Shown: positions 28,545-44,371, numbered from the stretch's first letter. The stretch is DNA of 64,000 nt from Ceratothoa steindachneri (GCA_963969495.1 OZ018321.1:188447485-188511484), one strand, 5' to 3'. Translations and numbers: made by a program. The notes: a model not told the origin generated them from the sequence alone.

Positions 28545-28970
28545 TAGAAAGCAAACTACGAAAGAAATTGCAGATTTTCAAAAAGGATACATTCTTGATA
28601 ATTTGCTAGGAATATTGGAATACTCCTACCTTCTTCTAATAGAATTATAATTCACTCTTTAAAAAATGGTTAAAACATCACCGAAGTCTGGTTTGGAGGC
28701 TTGGTGCTGTTCGAAGATCCAATGGGAAAAACCCTCAGGCGAGTTGCAGCATTAAATGCCGCTAAAGGGAAGTGCACACAGTATTAATAATGTATAGTAA
28801 TTGTTCAAAATATATTTTCAAAAGAGGCATGGCAGATGATTAAGATAAGGCCAAAGAGTTAAAAAAAACAATCGATTTCATGTTCTTTAAACGAAAAAAA
28901 ATCTAAGGAATAGTCGGTTATTAACGCCTCCAAAACAAGTAACAATCACTGATTTACTCAGGTGGGAGAT
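28545..28970 (+). pseudogene. Tc1-like transposase relic (N-terminal HTH)
   Basis: KQTTKEIADFQKGYI starts a Tc1-type helix-turn-helix. In the next frame come ARNIGI, a short gap, and RIIIHSLKKWLKHHRSL. Then RRVAALNAAKGSAHS-like text in yet another frame matches the second helix-turn-helix region. Multiple small indels have scattered the frames. No DDE catalytic block is readable before the next element begins at about 29050. Confidence 0.5.
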
Positions 28971-29360
28971 AAATATAGGCGTAAAACAAGAGCCAAACTC
29001 GTGAGAAAGAACAAAACTACTGAAATCCGACACCCAGAATAATATGAATATCATCTAAACAAACAAACAAACAACTTTATTGCGGATTTCGGTGATCCAT
29101 AAAAAAATAAAAATACATTACAATTTTGAAGTATAAAATTTCGATATTACTTATCCAAAAGGAACCAAAAGATTATATTTACCTTAAAAACTAAAATTAC
29201 CACTATCTTACTGCTAATACTTATTCACCTATTTAAATGAACTGTCAATCTACTAATACTTAATATTGCTGGATTAATGCAATGGGTAATATTTATCATG
29301 TGAGTAGTAATTTCAGAAAGATACCTACAGTCTGAGTGAAAAATACCAGACAATTTTATT

Positions 29361-32099
29361 TTAGCTGCTTTCTAACCTATTTACAAAATTAATTACAAGT
29401 TTTCTGATTACTTCTTTAGGCGAAGGTATATTTCTACATACATAGATCGGACTAGCTCTACAATACTTAGGTTCACCACACAGAATTCTGAGACAATTGT
29501 TATAAGCAACAATAAATCTACTATGGGTAGCGTTTGTATAATTCCACCATAGATGAGCTGCGTAAACTGACTCACAATAAGACCTAAACAGTTTAATTTT
29601 TACACTTTCAGTACAATGTCCGAAATGTCTTTTAATCATGTTACTTTGTCTATACAGCTTGTTACGCTGGCGTTATATATCTAATGTCTTTGAGATCATC
29701 ACTAATTATATGCCCTAAATACTTTATATTGCTCACTATTGGAATTGTATCATTACCTAGCTTAAAACTATCATATTTACAACATTTAAGAAATTTAGAC
29801 TTAAAAACTAGCACCGCACTTTTAGAACTATTAAATTTTATATAATTTTTTATCCCAAAATCATTACAAACGTTAATTAATTTATTTAGACCACTTGCAG
29901 ATGGTGCAATTAGTGCAATGTCATCTGCATACATAAAATGATTCGTTTTTGCATTACCTATTATACAACCTACTTTAATTTTGCCTAATTCTATGGATAA
30001 ATCATTTATATACATACAGAATAGGTAAGGAGAAAGAATTCCTTCCTGTCGAACACCATTACTTACGGTAAAGAAGTCAGATATGGTATTTGACCATCTT
30101 ACACACATTTTTTGAGTAGCATACCAGTAACTAATTATTCTTATAATATATGATGGAACCTTAAATTTACTTAACTTATCTATTAGAACTCTGTGATTTA
30201 CTCTGTCAAAAGCCTTTGACGCATCCAAAACACAGGAATATATATTGCTATTAAGACTATTATATTTTAATATCATTTCTTTTAATGAGTAAATACACAA
30301 ATCTGTACCCTGATTTTTCTTAAATCCAAATTGGTTGTCCGTTGTTAAGATAAATAATTCTATTCTACTAAGTATGATTCTTTCTAAAATTTTACTACAG
30401 ATACTAGCTAACGCAATTGGCCTATAATTGGATTTTATAGTTATACTTTGACTTGTGTTTTTAATAATAGGTATTAACACAACAGACAACATGCTTTCAG
30501 GTAAGACTCCATGTACGAGACATCCAGTGAGACACATAGCTAATAATGGAATAATTTTGGCACTGCTAAATTTAAAATGTTCAGCTTGAATTCCATCCAA
30601 TCCACAACTTTTATTTACATGAAGTTTTCTTATCATGGTTGCCACCTCTTTGCAGGATACTAAAACCTTTTTATAGTTATCAGAGACTGCATAATTGTTG
30701 TCTAAGCTTAGTGAACTATCGTGTAAACAATTAAACAGTTCCCGATAGTGTGTTTTCCACATGTTACAAATATTTTCAGCTCCTGAATTACCTTCAATTT
30801 CATCAGGTGGACTTAGTTTTTGTTGTTATGCACTTTAATTTCTTTCCAAAATTCTCTTTTATCTACTTTCATATTAAAGAGCTTGCGGGCTAAGGATTTC
30901 TTTTTTACATTTTCTTTATTTAATTTAATAAATTTAAGTGCCCCTTTAAATCTGGCTTTTGTGGAATTTTTTAGATGGAAAATTGGACCACTCCTAGGTT
31001 TGTTTACTTCTAACCACAGAGCATAAGCCTCTCTGGATCTCTCATACAATTCCTGACAGTGGTCATTCCAACCAGGCCGATTGTACTTCTTATTTTTATC
31101 TGATGCACTCTCAAATACGGTTTTTGATGTCTCAGAGAGTGCAAAAATTATGTTATCATAGAAAGAAGTGACTTTTTCCATATGTTCATTATTTCTACAG
31201 TTCAAACTTTTACAACTAAAGGCCTCGCTTGGAATTTCCACATTCTCGAGGAACACCCCAATCATGTCAGTGTATTCATCTTTTTTATTTTGTGGCACCA
31301 CATCCCAAAATATCCTGTTATAGTTAGCTAAGTTCTCAAAAGAATTTTTTGTTGAGACTTTAGGTATTAATTTAACAGTCAATTTTGACACAAATGGAAG
31401 ATGATCAGACTCAAAAGAATCATATAATACATACATATCTGAAATTAATTTATGACCATCCTCAGATGAAATGCAGTGGTCCAACCAAGATTTTGAACCT
31501 CATGCATCACTGACATATGTGAAAGTGTCTCTCGGCAGGCTTAGTCTGCTTGACCATTTAAGTTTATAGGCTTCACCAAAAAATTTTAAGTGTTTAGAAA
31601 ACTCTGAGTCATTACCTAATATGTTACTATTGAAATCGCCATATACACAATAACATGTACTATCTAACACTTCTAACAAAGTACCTAACTTATATAGTCT
31701 ATCTATATATAATTCCTCATTTTCTACTCACTCACATGGTAGGTATACATTAAAAATATACATTACTTGACAGTTAAGCACTATTTTTATACCAACAACC
31801 CAATCATAATCAAAAGTTAATCCACTTATATAATGTTCTAATTTTGAATTCCATATTATTGCTACACCTTCTTTTTTATTTGTCCTACCTACTAATAAAC
31901 AGTTACTATCATCATTTGGAGAGTTTGCTACACCCCTATGATTTAAAAAAAGTGTATTAATCTGTTTACATTCCGTTTTTGATATCCATGTCTCCTGTAG
32001 TAAAACTATATCAAAATTATTTATTATCTTATTTAAACCAATTTCATTTGTTCGCAGACCCCTGCAGTTGTAACTAACTACATTTAATTTACTCTCCAT
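29361..32099 (-). pseudogene. LINE ORF2: apurinic endonuclease plus reverse transcriptase
   Basis: It starts MESKLNVVSYNCRGLRTNEI. The endonuclease blocks follow in order: NCRGL, LLQETW, GVAIIWNS, IFNVYLP, GDFNSN (about 31640) and SDHLPF (about 31410). The linker leads to the RT with NKSCGLDGIQAEHF, NYRPIALASICSKILERI, GFKKNQGT, CVLDASKAFDRVNH (block 1), GVRQEGILSPYLF and HFMYADDIALIAPS (YADD box, about 29930). A C-terminal Cys/His-containing region ends near 29361. Breaks seen: two TGA stops (about 31728 and 31500) and two frameshifts (about 30810 and 29675). All catalytic residues of both domains are intact. Confidence 0.88.
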
Positions 32100-32430
32100 T
32101 ATGAGCTGTAGTATTACTTGTACGTTGTGGTCTGAACCAATTGAAATAGATTCCTTTTGTCCATGTTGATGGGTCTATAAAGATTGAAGGGTCTTCACAT
32201 TGAGCTTCCACTTTAAAACTACTGTAATTTTCAGGAAATTTTGATGGCATTTTGGTGCATTTCGTATCTATGTTTGTCTTCTTTTAAATATAACTTTTGA
32301 GTTCTTCTTCTGTATAGTCAGGTGCAAATTTGGTTACATAGACTCTAGCAAGCCTTTTAGCAACTCTAATGCCTTCATCTGATGATGTACCGACTTTGAT
32401 AGGTTTCTTGGATTTTTCTATCGAGAAAGC
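32089..32430 (-). pseudogene. LINE ORF1 C-terminal part
   Basis: The minus strand reads KPIKVGTSSDEGIRVAKRLA, RVYVTKFAPDYTEEELKSYI, one stop, TKMPSKFPENYSSFKV and STWTKGIYFNWFRP. This fits the C-terminal end of an ORF1 RNA-binding protein with an esterase-free, RRM-like tail, as seen in some LINEs. Its TAA stop (32091-32089) lies inside the start of ORF2. The N-terminal part is missing. Confidence 0.55.
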
Positions 32431-32739
32431 AATTTAATGAGCGTTTAAAGGGCGATGAACAGAATCCTCACTAAAAACGACCAATAATTTTTAATACGAA
32501 ATCTGTACCTTTGTACATAGGATTCTTCACCCAGAGTAACATCTTTGACTGGGTAAACATAGATTTAGTTTTAAGAGCACTCAGGAAACGAAACTGAATA
32601 GAACCTAGAATGATATAATCTCCTTTATATAGTCATTTATCTTCGTCACTTGCGCTGCATTGTGTTAGTGATAAAATACAAATGGAAAGTAAGGAGTGAG
32701 AGAGAAGGCTCTTATTTGACCATATCTGTTTACAGCAGT

Positions 32740-33130
32740 GATTGAGGAGATTTGGGGGATTTTGGAGTCGGACCAAAAGAGAATCAGAAATAATGCAAGA
32801 TATTTAAGTCGTATTCCCCTTTGCTTATTATTATTTATTCTATTAAATAAGAATTACAATGATAATAGAATGATAACAAGCCAGTCTCAGATTTGGACTG
32901 AAAATTAATCTTTTAAAGGTGAAATTATGACCACTGCTCTTTGCGAAAATAGAAGTAGAGCAAATAGAATTGACGACATAATTCGAGAGCAGATACAAGA
33001 ATATTTCGCACAACGACAACAATATGTTGTGACTCCTGATGGAGGCATTGTGTCCATTAAACGCCATCTCTCTAATCAAGGATATTACCAGCTTTAACTT
33101 TGGTGCAGAGAAACTTGAACACTGAATACA
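32740..33130 (+). pseudogene. RTE-like LINE relic (post-YADD region)
   Basis: Text such as GEIMTTALCENRSRANRIDD and QEYFAQRQQYVVTPDGGIVS + IKRHLSNQGYYQL (32910-33100) matches the segment after the catalytic box of RTE-type reverse transcriptases (family: KT-IM.....N......Y.YLGQ.I....GG...EI.RRI..GW). Upstream, WSRTKRESEIMQD resembles the 12.8-kb copy. Everything else is lost. Confidence 0.55.
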
Positions 33131-34265
33131 AAGAAACCTTCAGAAACTCAGGAAAACTCAAAGACATACGAAAATACCCATGTTAGGAATTACCCGCAGG
33201 ATCATTAAAGAATTTCCAAGATTAGAACACAAACACTATTGAGGGTTATAGTATAAAGAATAACTTCTTAAGTGGAAATAGGTATAACACCTGGATAAAA
33301 GAGAGAGAAAAAAGTGAAAGGTATGAATAAAAAAAGACAAAACCATGGGAGGGAGCATTAAATTTCGAATAAGGGATATTTAATTAATATCTGGCATTGC
33401 AGAGTTTTATAGCTCTGGCGGCCATTAATCGACGTAGGTAAGATCGAAGGAGTTCCTCAGACGTCTGCCATGACTCAGCTTTCCGAGAACATCGTTGAAA
33501 TTTGATTTTCATTGATTCTGAATTTGTTCTGTCAACATTAACGACTCCACTCGATCTTTGATGATTGATCGATATACTCACAGACACTAAAATCGAATGA
33601 ATTGTCTAGCCATTATTCGTTTCCGCAAATGTGAACTCTATTGTCTTTAATTAAGCATTTATTGGGGTTCGATCAGATAGGCCGACTCTTCACCACCCAA
33701 ACCAGCAGTCTTTCAAAAATGGAATCGTGAGATGGGTGAAGGTTTCGGTTCGGAGATTAGGCTCATCCCAACTGCTTCTTCTTGTTCTGATAACTCAGAT
33801 GAGTTTGAAAAAAGGGAAGAGGGGAAAAACACCTCTGCATGCTTAATTCTTTACTATTTCTCGAAACATTTTGTCATCTGGTCATTCTGAGAATTTTGTT
33901 TTATGGAAACAAACAAAAAAATAATCACTAACATTGAAGTGAAGGAAATCGTCTGCTATCCATTCCTCAAGATTATCAGAAAACACGAGGGGATCCTCAA
34001 TTTAGAGATCGCTCTTCGGTGGCTTAGCCATTTAATGCCACAATCTCCAGCCTTGGCGAACTCAAAATACTTCCTGGATTTTTTACTGACAGTTTTAGTC
34101 AAAGGAATTCGGGAAATCGCTTCTGGTACCTCAGAGAAGCTCTTATGTCGTCACCGAGATACAACAGCAAGAACAAATTCTTTGGATTGGTGAAATAACT
34201 CTCGTCTTCATTCCCAAAGTTCTTTTAATACACGTAGATGATACCGGTGGTATAACCCATATGAT
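33131..34265. other. 1.1 kb without recognised family
   Basis: Frames at 33384-33587 (-) and 33903-34193 (+) match no family I know. 33131-33500 may be the decayed 3' part of the RTE copy. Confidence 0.35.
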
Positions 34266-34268
34266 TAT

Positions 34269-34269
<1 letters not shown>

Positions 34270-34334
<65 letters not shown>

Positions 34335-34335
34335 G

Positions 34336-34401
<66 letters not shown>

Positions 34402-34414
34402 CGTGTGTGTGTGT
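34270..34414. repeat. Compound (TA)n-(GA)n-(TA)n-(GT)n
   Basis: (TA)n at 34270-34315, (GA)n to about 34336, (TA)n at 34339-34398 and (GT)n at 34399-34414. The frames spanning it are repeat translations. 34415-34860 holds no recognisable gene. Confidence 0.97.
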
Positions 34415-34865
34415 ATGTATAAGTGTATGCGATGGAAAGAGAAGGAGAGAGGAAAGAGGAGAATGGCAGGTGGTTGGCGCCAATGGCAAAGGGCCAAGAT
34501 GGGCTAGATGCCGGCTCAAGTGCAAGACCGCTGGAAATGAGCCACTGTCGCCACCCGAGAGAGGAGTACAGAAATAGAGCAGACACCAACATGCATGTGT
34601 ACGCCCGCACACAGGCACACACGCGAGGGGGAGGGATGTTGGTGAGCCAGTTTCTCATATATATTGATTTGCCCCATATAACCTCCCCTTCTCCATATAC
34701 AATGGCGGCTCGTGGGTATCAATAAGGGTGGGGCCAGGAGAAGATATTATTAGTTAGTTAAGGTACCAACAATTTTTGTATATAGGCTCCCTAGCTATTT
34801 AAGTTGTATAATTCAAATTTTTAAATAAATCTCACATACTAACCTTTATTTAGTTGTATAAGTAA

Positions 34866-35740
34866 TCAGCTCTTCATCTGAGCAAAGGTATTAATTACTC
34901 TGCTGTTGTAATCTCCGATTTCGCTTATATATTCCTTATGAATGGATAGGCAGGTGAGACTGTTCAATCTATCTTGTGACATGGTATTTCGTAGAATTGT
35001 CTTTATTGCTTCTGAATCAGCAGTTGAAATTGGTGTCACAAGGACAATTTCGAGCAATTTTGATACTTCTGTGAATGTTTCATTAAGGCTGTTTTCATTT
35101 ATGAATTTCCGTAAGTTACTAATGTTTGGAATTTTAGCGAAGGTATCATTTGCATACAAAGCGTATAATTCACATTTTAATTTATCTTTATTAAGTATTG
35201 AAGAATTCGCAGAAATTGCTTCAATATGATCGGTAGGAAAAGAGTTTCTGTAGAGTTTAAAATCACCTGGATTTACTATGGTAAATGAATAAAACATATC
35301 TGAACTTTCAATGCATTTATTTTATTGCACGCTTCTGCTGCACATGATTCCAAATAAGAAAAAGAAGGATAAGATGTTTCCCTTTTATGCATTTTTCTTT
35401 GCTGTGAGGTTAAATTTTCTGTTATTCGTTTTGATTGGTCACTATTATTGGACTATTCGGATACATTTTCACACAGGTGGATAATAGCCATTTCAAAATT
35501 CTTGAGAGCTTCTTCAGAAGTGATGTTGTTGTTTTTTTCTATAATGTAAGATTCCAAAGGAATATCAACATGTTTGAACATATAAAAAATTCTAAAAAGA
35601 AAATAAATTCTTCATCTTCCAAAATTTTCTTAAATCCAAGAGATTCACAAATGCTCTTCTCATTTTGAATAGTAGTAAATCACTCTGTTATGTGTTTTCT
35701 GTTTTCACGTAATGCAATAATTATTCTAGATTGAAAATTC
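34866..35740 (-). pseudogene. hAT transposase C-terminal relic
   Basis: The minus strand ends with the hAT dimerisation segment LEIVLVTPISTADSEAIKTI + LRNTMSQDRLNSLTCLSIHK (about 34930-35050). Upstream are FECLGFKKILEDEEFIFFLEF-like text (about 35640), ITSEEALKNFEMAIIHL and FPTDHIEAISAN. The family has (S/T)TA(D/S)(C/A)ERSFS; here the ERSFS part is changed to EAIKT. Stops lie in the upstream half. It joins, at about 35740, a different relic reading in the same direction. Confidence 0.75.
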
Positions 35741-35744
35741 CGAG

Positions 35745-40084
<4,340 letters not shown>

Positions 40085-40156
<72 letters not shown>
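40085..40156. repeat. (TA)n array
   Basis: About 72 bp of (TA)n. It forms the right boundary of the preceding element and cuts the minus-strand Penelope GIY-YIG domain just after its KSANYVK segment. Confidence 0.98.
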
Positions 40157-40158
<2 letters not shown>

Positions 40159-40402
40159 TAACATAGTTAGCCGATTTAAATACCATTTTACTTCCATTGA
40201 AATCGATCGAATGATTCTTGTCTCTAACATGGCAAAATATTCCACTGCTTTGGCTGCCCACTCTAATATCTCTTTTGCGTTCGTACAATTTCTTGTCTAG
40301 ATTTCTCCTTGTTTCCCCTATATAAACTTTATGGCAATCGTTGCATGGTATTGCATATACTCCTATGTTATGATGTTCTTTGGGTTTCCTGGCAATCATC
40401 AA
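40157..40402 (-). pseudogene. Penelope-like GIY-YIG domain, minus copy
   Basis: The minus strand reads NIGVYAIPCNDCHKVYIGET then RRNLDKKLYERKRDIRVG and HVRDKNHSID. GVY and YIG supply the GIY-YIG nuclease signature, and CNDCH plus RDKNH supply the Cys/His residues typical of Penelope elements. It ends in the (TA)n array. It belongs downstream of the RT at 40437-41064 with a frame change between. The plus copy at 41066 differs at about 8 of 73 residues. Confidence 0.85.
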
Positions 40403-40436
40403 TTGGTTTAAGGAATTATTATATTTGAAGGATAGA

Positions 40437-41064
40437 TTAATACCCGCTTTTCCAAATATGTCCTTTAATTATTAAATTTATTATTAAATGGCGGGAAGGC
40501 TTATTACCATAGAATGTTTTCCTAGCTGCAAAATGGGCAGACGATATGAACCAATCGGGGTAATACAAATTAGAAAAAATGGTCCTGATAATGACAATTT
40601 CTTCATCTAAATAGGAAGGATGACATATTTTGTATGCTCTAAGGAAAAGGTTAGAAATTACCGATTTTTTAACAGTATTATCGTGAAATGAAAAATAATG
40701 TATATAGGCATTTGAGTGGGTTAGTTTCCTATAAACGTCAAGTTTTAATTCATGGTGATCTTTATTAATGAAGACATCTAAAAATGGTAATCTATTATCA
40801 TATTTCCATTCATATTTAAATTTGATGGAGACATGCAAATTATTCAAATTATTAAAAAAGTTATCAAAATCATGGCCATTAGGCCATACAGAAAATACAT
40901 CGTCAATGTCCCTTAACCATATAAAGTTAGGGGAAGAAATTGTGGGAAGAAGTTCAGTTTCAAAATATTCCATGAAGAGACATGCCAATATCGGAGATAA
41001 ACTATTTTCCATGCTAAGGCCAAATATTTGTCTATAAAACTCATTATTTACTCGAAACACATTG
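40437..41064 (-). pseudogene. Penelope-like reverse transcriptase, 5'-truncated
   Basis: An open frame reads NNEFYRQIFGLSMENSLSPI, LACLFMEYFETELLP, FIWLRDIDDVFSVWP, NRLPFLDVFINKD, RKLTHSNAYIHYFSFH and YKICHPSYL. These are Penelope RT blocks: the G..MG.SLSP loop, the DD box and the FLD(V/I) segment. The Penelope box is usually RY(V/I)DD. Here it reads LRDIDD, with both aspartates kept but the aromatic residue replaced by Asp, so activity is doubtful. The frame is otherwise intact for about 210 codons. The N-terminal RT part is missing; the copy breaks off at 41064 where the inverted GIY-YIG copy begins. Confidence 0.85.
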
Positions 41065-41065
41065 T

Positions 41066-41460
41066 CAGAGAGACATAACATAGGAGTATATGCAATACCA
41101 TGCAACGATTGCCATAAAGTTTATATAGGGGAAACGGGGAGAAATCTAGACAAGAGATTGTACGAACACAAAAGAGATATTAGAGTGGGCAGCCAAAGCA
41201 GTGGAATATTTTGCCATGTTAGAGACTTGAATCATTCGATTGATTCCAATGGAAGTAAAATGGAATTTAAATCGGCTAACTATATTAAGAAAAGAATCGT
41301 AGAATCGAGCTTGATATCGTCAGTTCCTAATTTAAATCTATCTGAGGGTCAATTTTCTTTTAATCCTGTTATACCAAAGCAAATAAATAAAATAGTAAAA
41401 TGTCAGCCCTTCAATATGTTTAGGCCTACCCCCATCCCCCTGATTAGCCACAAGTAGAGG
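41066..41460 (+). pseudogene. Penelope-like GIY-YIG domain, plus copy
   Basis: The frame is open from 41062 to 41457: RHNIGVYAIPCNDCHKVYIG, ETGRNLDKRLYEHKRDIRVG, FCHVRDLNHSID, then a C-terminal tail ending PFNMFRPTPIPLISHK. Relative to the minus copy it keeps ETGR and YEHKRD, the family consensus, so it is the better preserved one. It is joined head-to-head to the truncated RT. A tail with a hammerhead-like motif follows at 41541. Confidence 0.85.
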
Positions 41461-41540
41461 ATTGGGGAAAAAAAGAGGGGATCTTTCACGACCTGACCTC
41501 ATGTTATGTTTGTAAGCACTTTTCTAATATTTTCTATCCA

Positions 41541-41600
41541 GTGTCAGTTGAAAAAGGATGTGAGATACACCGAAACTGTTCTGAATTAAATTGTCTTCGG
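41541..41600 (+). other. Penelope 3' tail with hammerhead-like motif
   Basis: GTTGAAAAAGGATGTGAG, a short ATACACC segment and CGAAACTGTT, downstream of a Penelope GIY-YIG domain. The position fits the hammerhead motif known in Penelope-like elements; the core is imperfect. (TA)n begins at 41653. Confidence 0.4.
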
Positions 41601-41648
41601 AGAATGTGGTTTAATTCCTCATCTTTTCTTCCGATATTGCATTAGTTT

Positions 41649-41652
<4 letters not shown>

Positions 41653-41730
<78 letters not shown>
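41653..41730. repeat. (TA)n array
   Basis: (TA)n with one TTTA interruption near 41700, followed by a CT-rich run. It forms the right boundary of the Penelope structure. Confidence 0.98.
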
Positions 41731-41732
<2 letters not shown>

Positions 41733-41859
41733 TCTTTCTCTCTTTCTCTCTCCTGTTTAAAATTATCTAATCTAATAACACTTTTAATAACTTTTAATAG
41801 ATTATTATTTTTGCATTTTAGTTTACACTATGTTAATATTTAATAGCAAACAGCTATGC

Positions 41860-42940
41860 TGTGTACGCCAGCAGCAAAGGACCTTTTTAATTTTCAAAGA
41901 TGGAGCATTGTGGGGGAATCTTAGAGAGCATCAGATTGCATAAAAACTTGGGACTCCTCTTAGCACAGTCAACAGGGTGTTTGCTCAATTCTCCAGCATA
42001 GGTAGGTCTCAAAAGCATCCAGTTCAGGTCGACCTGGGACCTCTTACAGGTGTCTTTGCACTGACAAACAAATTTTTAAAATGCTCGTTGTAATCCAGCT
42101 GATTTTGCAGAGCAACTCCAAGTGAGTCTGAGTACTGCTCTGAGGTATCTCCATTAATTAAACTACTATGGCTGCCAACTCGTACGATAACTTTTTGTGG
42201 TCCAGGAAATATCCAAAGGAGATACGAATGGGCAAATAAGATTGGCCTGTTCAGTTTTTAATGGACTAACCCTTTCGCATTAATGAGTTCAGAAATTGTC
42301 TCGTGGCTTTTTTAGCACTACTCTATCGCGTAGTTCTCAAAGCTGTTTAATAGGGTTCATATTCAGGAGACTGACTTAGCCAAGCAAGTCATCTGATCCA
42401 TTTTTTACTGTTAGTCCTTGGTCTTTCTGGCTGTGGTATGCTGCACTATCCATCATAAATAAGGTGTCATGCTTTACATTCCTGGTAGATGGGAGCAGAA
42501 AACCCCGAGAGTTTCCTTGTTAACACCACTACACCAGACACATCACCTGGGCTCGTGAAGTCGTTAATTCAACCATTGATGACTAGCAATATGTATATGG
42601 CATTTTTTGATGAGTCACTTTTACAATTCATGCTGATTATAGGGTTCGTGTGAGGCTCAGATGTCATTAGTGCATGGAGCCCAATTATTAAAAAAACACG
42701 TAGTAGGCTGGTGGTGAGAACATATTAGTGTGAGGTGTTTTCGCGTGGTATGGGTTAGGTCCGTTGGTCCTTCTAAATACATCATTAAGCCATGACCGCT
42801 ACTTTGAACTACTCGGTGAACATTTGCATCTATTCATGGACTTCAAGTACTCTACCAACGATGTGATATCCCAGCAGGATTATGCACCTTAGCATCTCGC
42901 CCAAGGTGTTCAGAATTAGTTCCATGATCAATTCCATTTA
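41860..42940 (+). pseudogene. Tc1-like transposase relic (plus)
   Basis: DLFNFQRWSIVGES then, one frame over, APLSTVNRVFAQF-like text (GTPLSTVNRVFAQFSSIGRS; 41955-42015) form the paired helix-turn-helix of Tc1. QRRYEWANKIGL (about 42220) leads toward the catalytic domain. ISQQDYAP then HLAQGVQN (about 42870-42920) is the decayed second catalytic block (family: QQDNAPCH.A..V). Stops and frameshifts are frequent. Confidence 0.6.
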
Positions 42941-42954
42941 AGCAATAAAAAACA

Positions 42955-43395
42955 ATTTTAGTCAAATAAACAGCAAAATAGCAAGAAAATCAATATTTAG
43001 TATGAAATCGTTTTGTTTTTATCACAGCACTTATTAAATTTGGCATTGATGAGAGTAAATTCTTTAAAGTTTCTTATGGAATTTTACTGCAAGCATCTTG
43101 TATTTCTTCTAAAAGCATTTCTTGTGAGATAACTTTTGGCTTATCAAGTTCCTGATCTATAAGATCGCACATAGGTTCAATAGGATTAAAGTATGGGCTT
43201 TGTGGAGGCCAATGAAAGATGTTAAGTTTTTTATTCGCTACCTTTTTGCTAGATACCTTTTGCAGAGCTTTGAGGTGTGTTTAGGATTATTGTCTTGTTG
43301 ATAGTAAAACCCTTGACCTACAAGACGATGCCCATTTGGTACACCATGTTGAATAATAATTTCGTTGTATATTTTCGAATTTACACTGAGTTTTC
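42955..43395 (-). pseudogene. Tc1-like transposase relic (minus, C-terminal half)
   Basis: The minus strand reads VNSKIYNEIIIQHGVPNGHR, FYYQQDNNPKHTSKLCKRYL (second catalytic Asp) and PQSPYFNPIEPMCDLIDQEL (third acidic residue, the Glu of NPIE), then SSMPNLISAVIKTKRFHTKY at about 42990. This is the DD34E type. One frameshift lies near 43235. The N-terminal half is absent; at about 43395 the frame runs without a stop into a LINE reverse transcriptase fragment. Confidence 0.8.
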
Positions 43396-43931
43396 CCTGA
43401 CAGGACTTGGTCAGGTCAATAGTAAAGATAATGTACAAAAGGAAACTTAAGCATGTCCCCTGTGGTACGCCAACCTTCAACTCGAAGTCTGGTCCAGAGT
43501 AGTTTTTAACTGTATGTAAGCTTTGCGCTCCACAGTATAGTCGCATAATATTTTTTTCGAGTCATAAGTTTAGTCCTACACTTACTTTTTTGTACTGGAG
43601 GCCTGTCTTCCATATTTTGTCAAATGCTTATTAACCTCCTCTGAGAAACAGGTGTGATTACTTATTTCCGCTACTTTCTCGGTAATGATTGCTAGCGCTG
43701 TGTTCGTTCCTCTTTTATTCTAAACACGTGATGCTTATCTTTATGCATGTCCTCCTTCTTCATAAATTCAGACCCCTGTTGGCAAGCACTTTTTCCAAGA
43801 ACTTGATGGCAAACTCGAGGAGAGAAATAGGTTTGAAGATCACCATCCTGTCTGGTGGCTTTCCATATTTTGCGAGGAATATCATAATTGCAATTTTCCA
43901 AACGTCTAGGAAGTTGTAGCGTCCATTGCAA
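43396..43931 (-). pseudogene. Jockey/LOA-like reverse transcriptase fragment
   Basis: On the minus strand, WKIAIMIFLAKYGKPPDRM and FKPISLLEFAIKFLEKVL (about 43800-43900) are early RT blocks. RGTNTALAIITEKVAEI, DYTVERKAYI-like text and finally FELKVGVPQGTCLSFLLYII (about 43430-43480) follow in changing frames. The YADD box is absent because the Tc1 relic takes over. It is related to the copies at 54.6-62 kb. Confidence 0.65.
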
Positions 43932-44371
43932 GGTGGATTAGGATCACCAATGAAGCCTTACAAATGAGTGTCATATAAATCCTATGAAGTCTTGAGATGG
44001 GCACGCGAATAATTGGAACATACAAATAATCTAAAGTGTAGAGAAATCTCCATAAATAAGAATAATTCTTTGTGTAAATAATATATAACATCTTTTTAAG
44101 TAATAATGTATAGCTTTCGTCCATGTAAATAATAAGACTAAAGTGCATTGCAAGGCAGAATAGGTTCAACAATGAAGCTTCACAAGTGAGTATCATGTGA
44201 GTCCTATGAAGGTTTGTACCAGGCACGCAAATTAAACACTAAAATAATATGCCATGTTATAACAATAAACTAAGGTAGAACAAAGCAAATACTTGTAAAT
44301 AATGTTAAATCGCAATTTAATATGTATCAATACAAAACAAAATATGTTGTAATGATGCAAGCAAAATCGTT
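43924..44371. repeat. Tandem duplication with a period of about 224 bp
   Basis: CATTGCAAGGYRGA, CAATGAAGC, ACAARTGAGTRTCAT, TCCTATGAAG and GGCACGCRAAT occur in the same order at 43925-44010 and 44149-44232. Weaker similarity continues to about 44370. The open frame here is a by-product of the duplication. Confidence 0.7.

Larger units (their letters stand above)
29055..32430 (-). mobile_element. Nearly complete APE-type LINE (ORF1 end, ORF2, 3' tail)
   Basis: On the minus strand it holds an ORF1 C-terminal part (32430-32089), ORF2 (32099-29361) and a 3' untranslated end. The end shows CGCAATAAAGTTG followed by GTTTGTTTGTTTG (29068-29090), a short tandem tail of the kind several LINE clades use in place of poly(A). 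The 5' part is truncated. It is much less decayed than the other LINE copies in the window. The clade is uncertain; I-group (Nimb/Daphne-like) is my guess. Confidence 0.8.
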
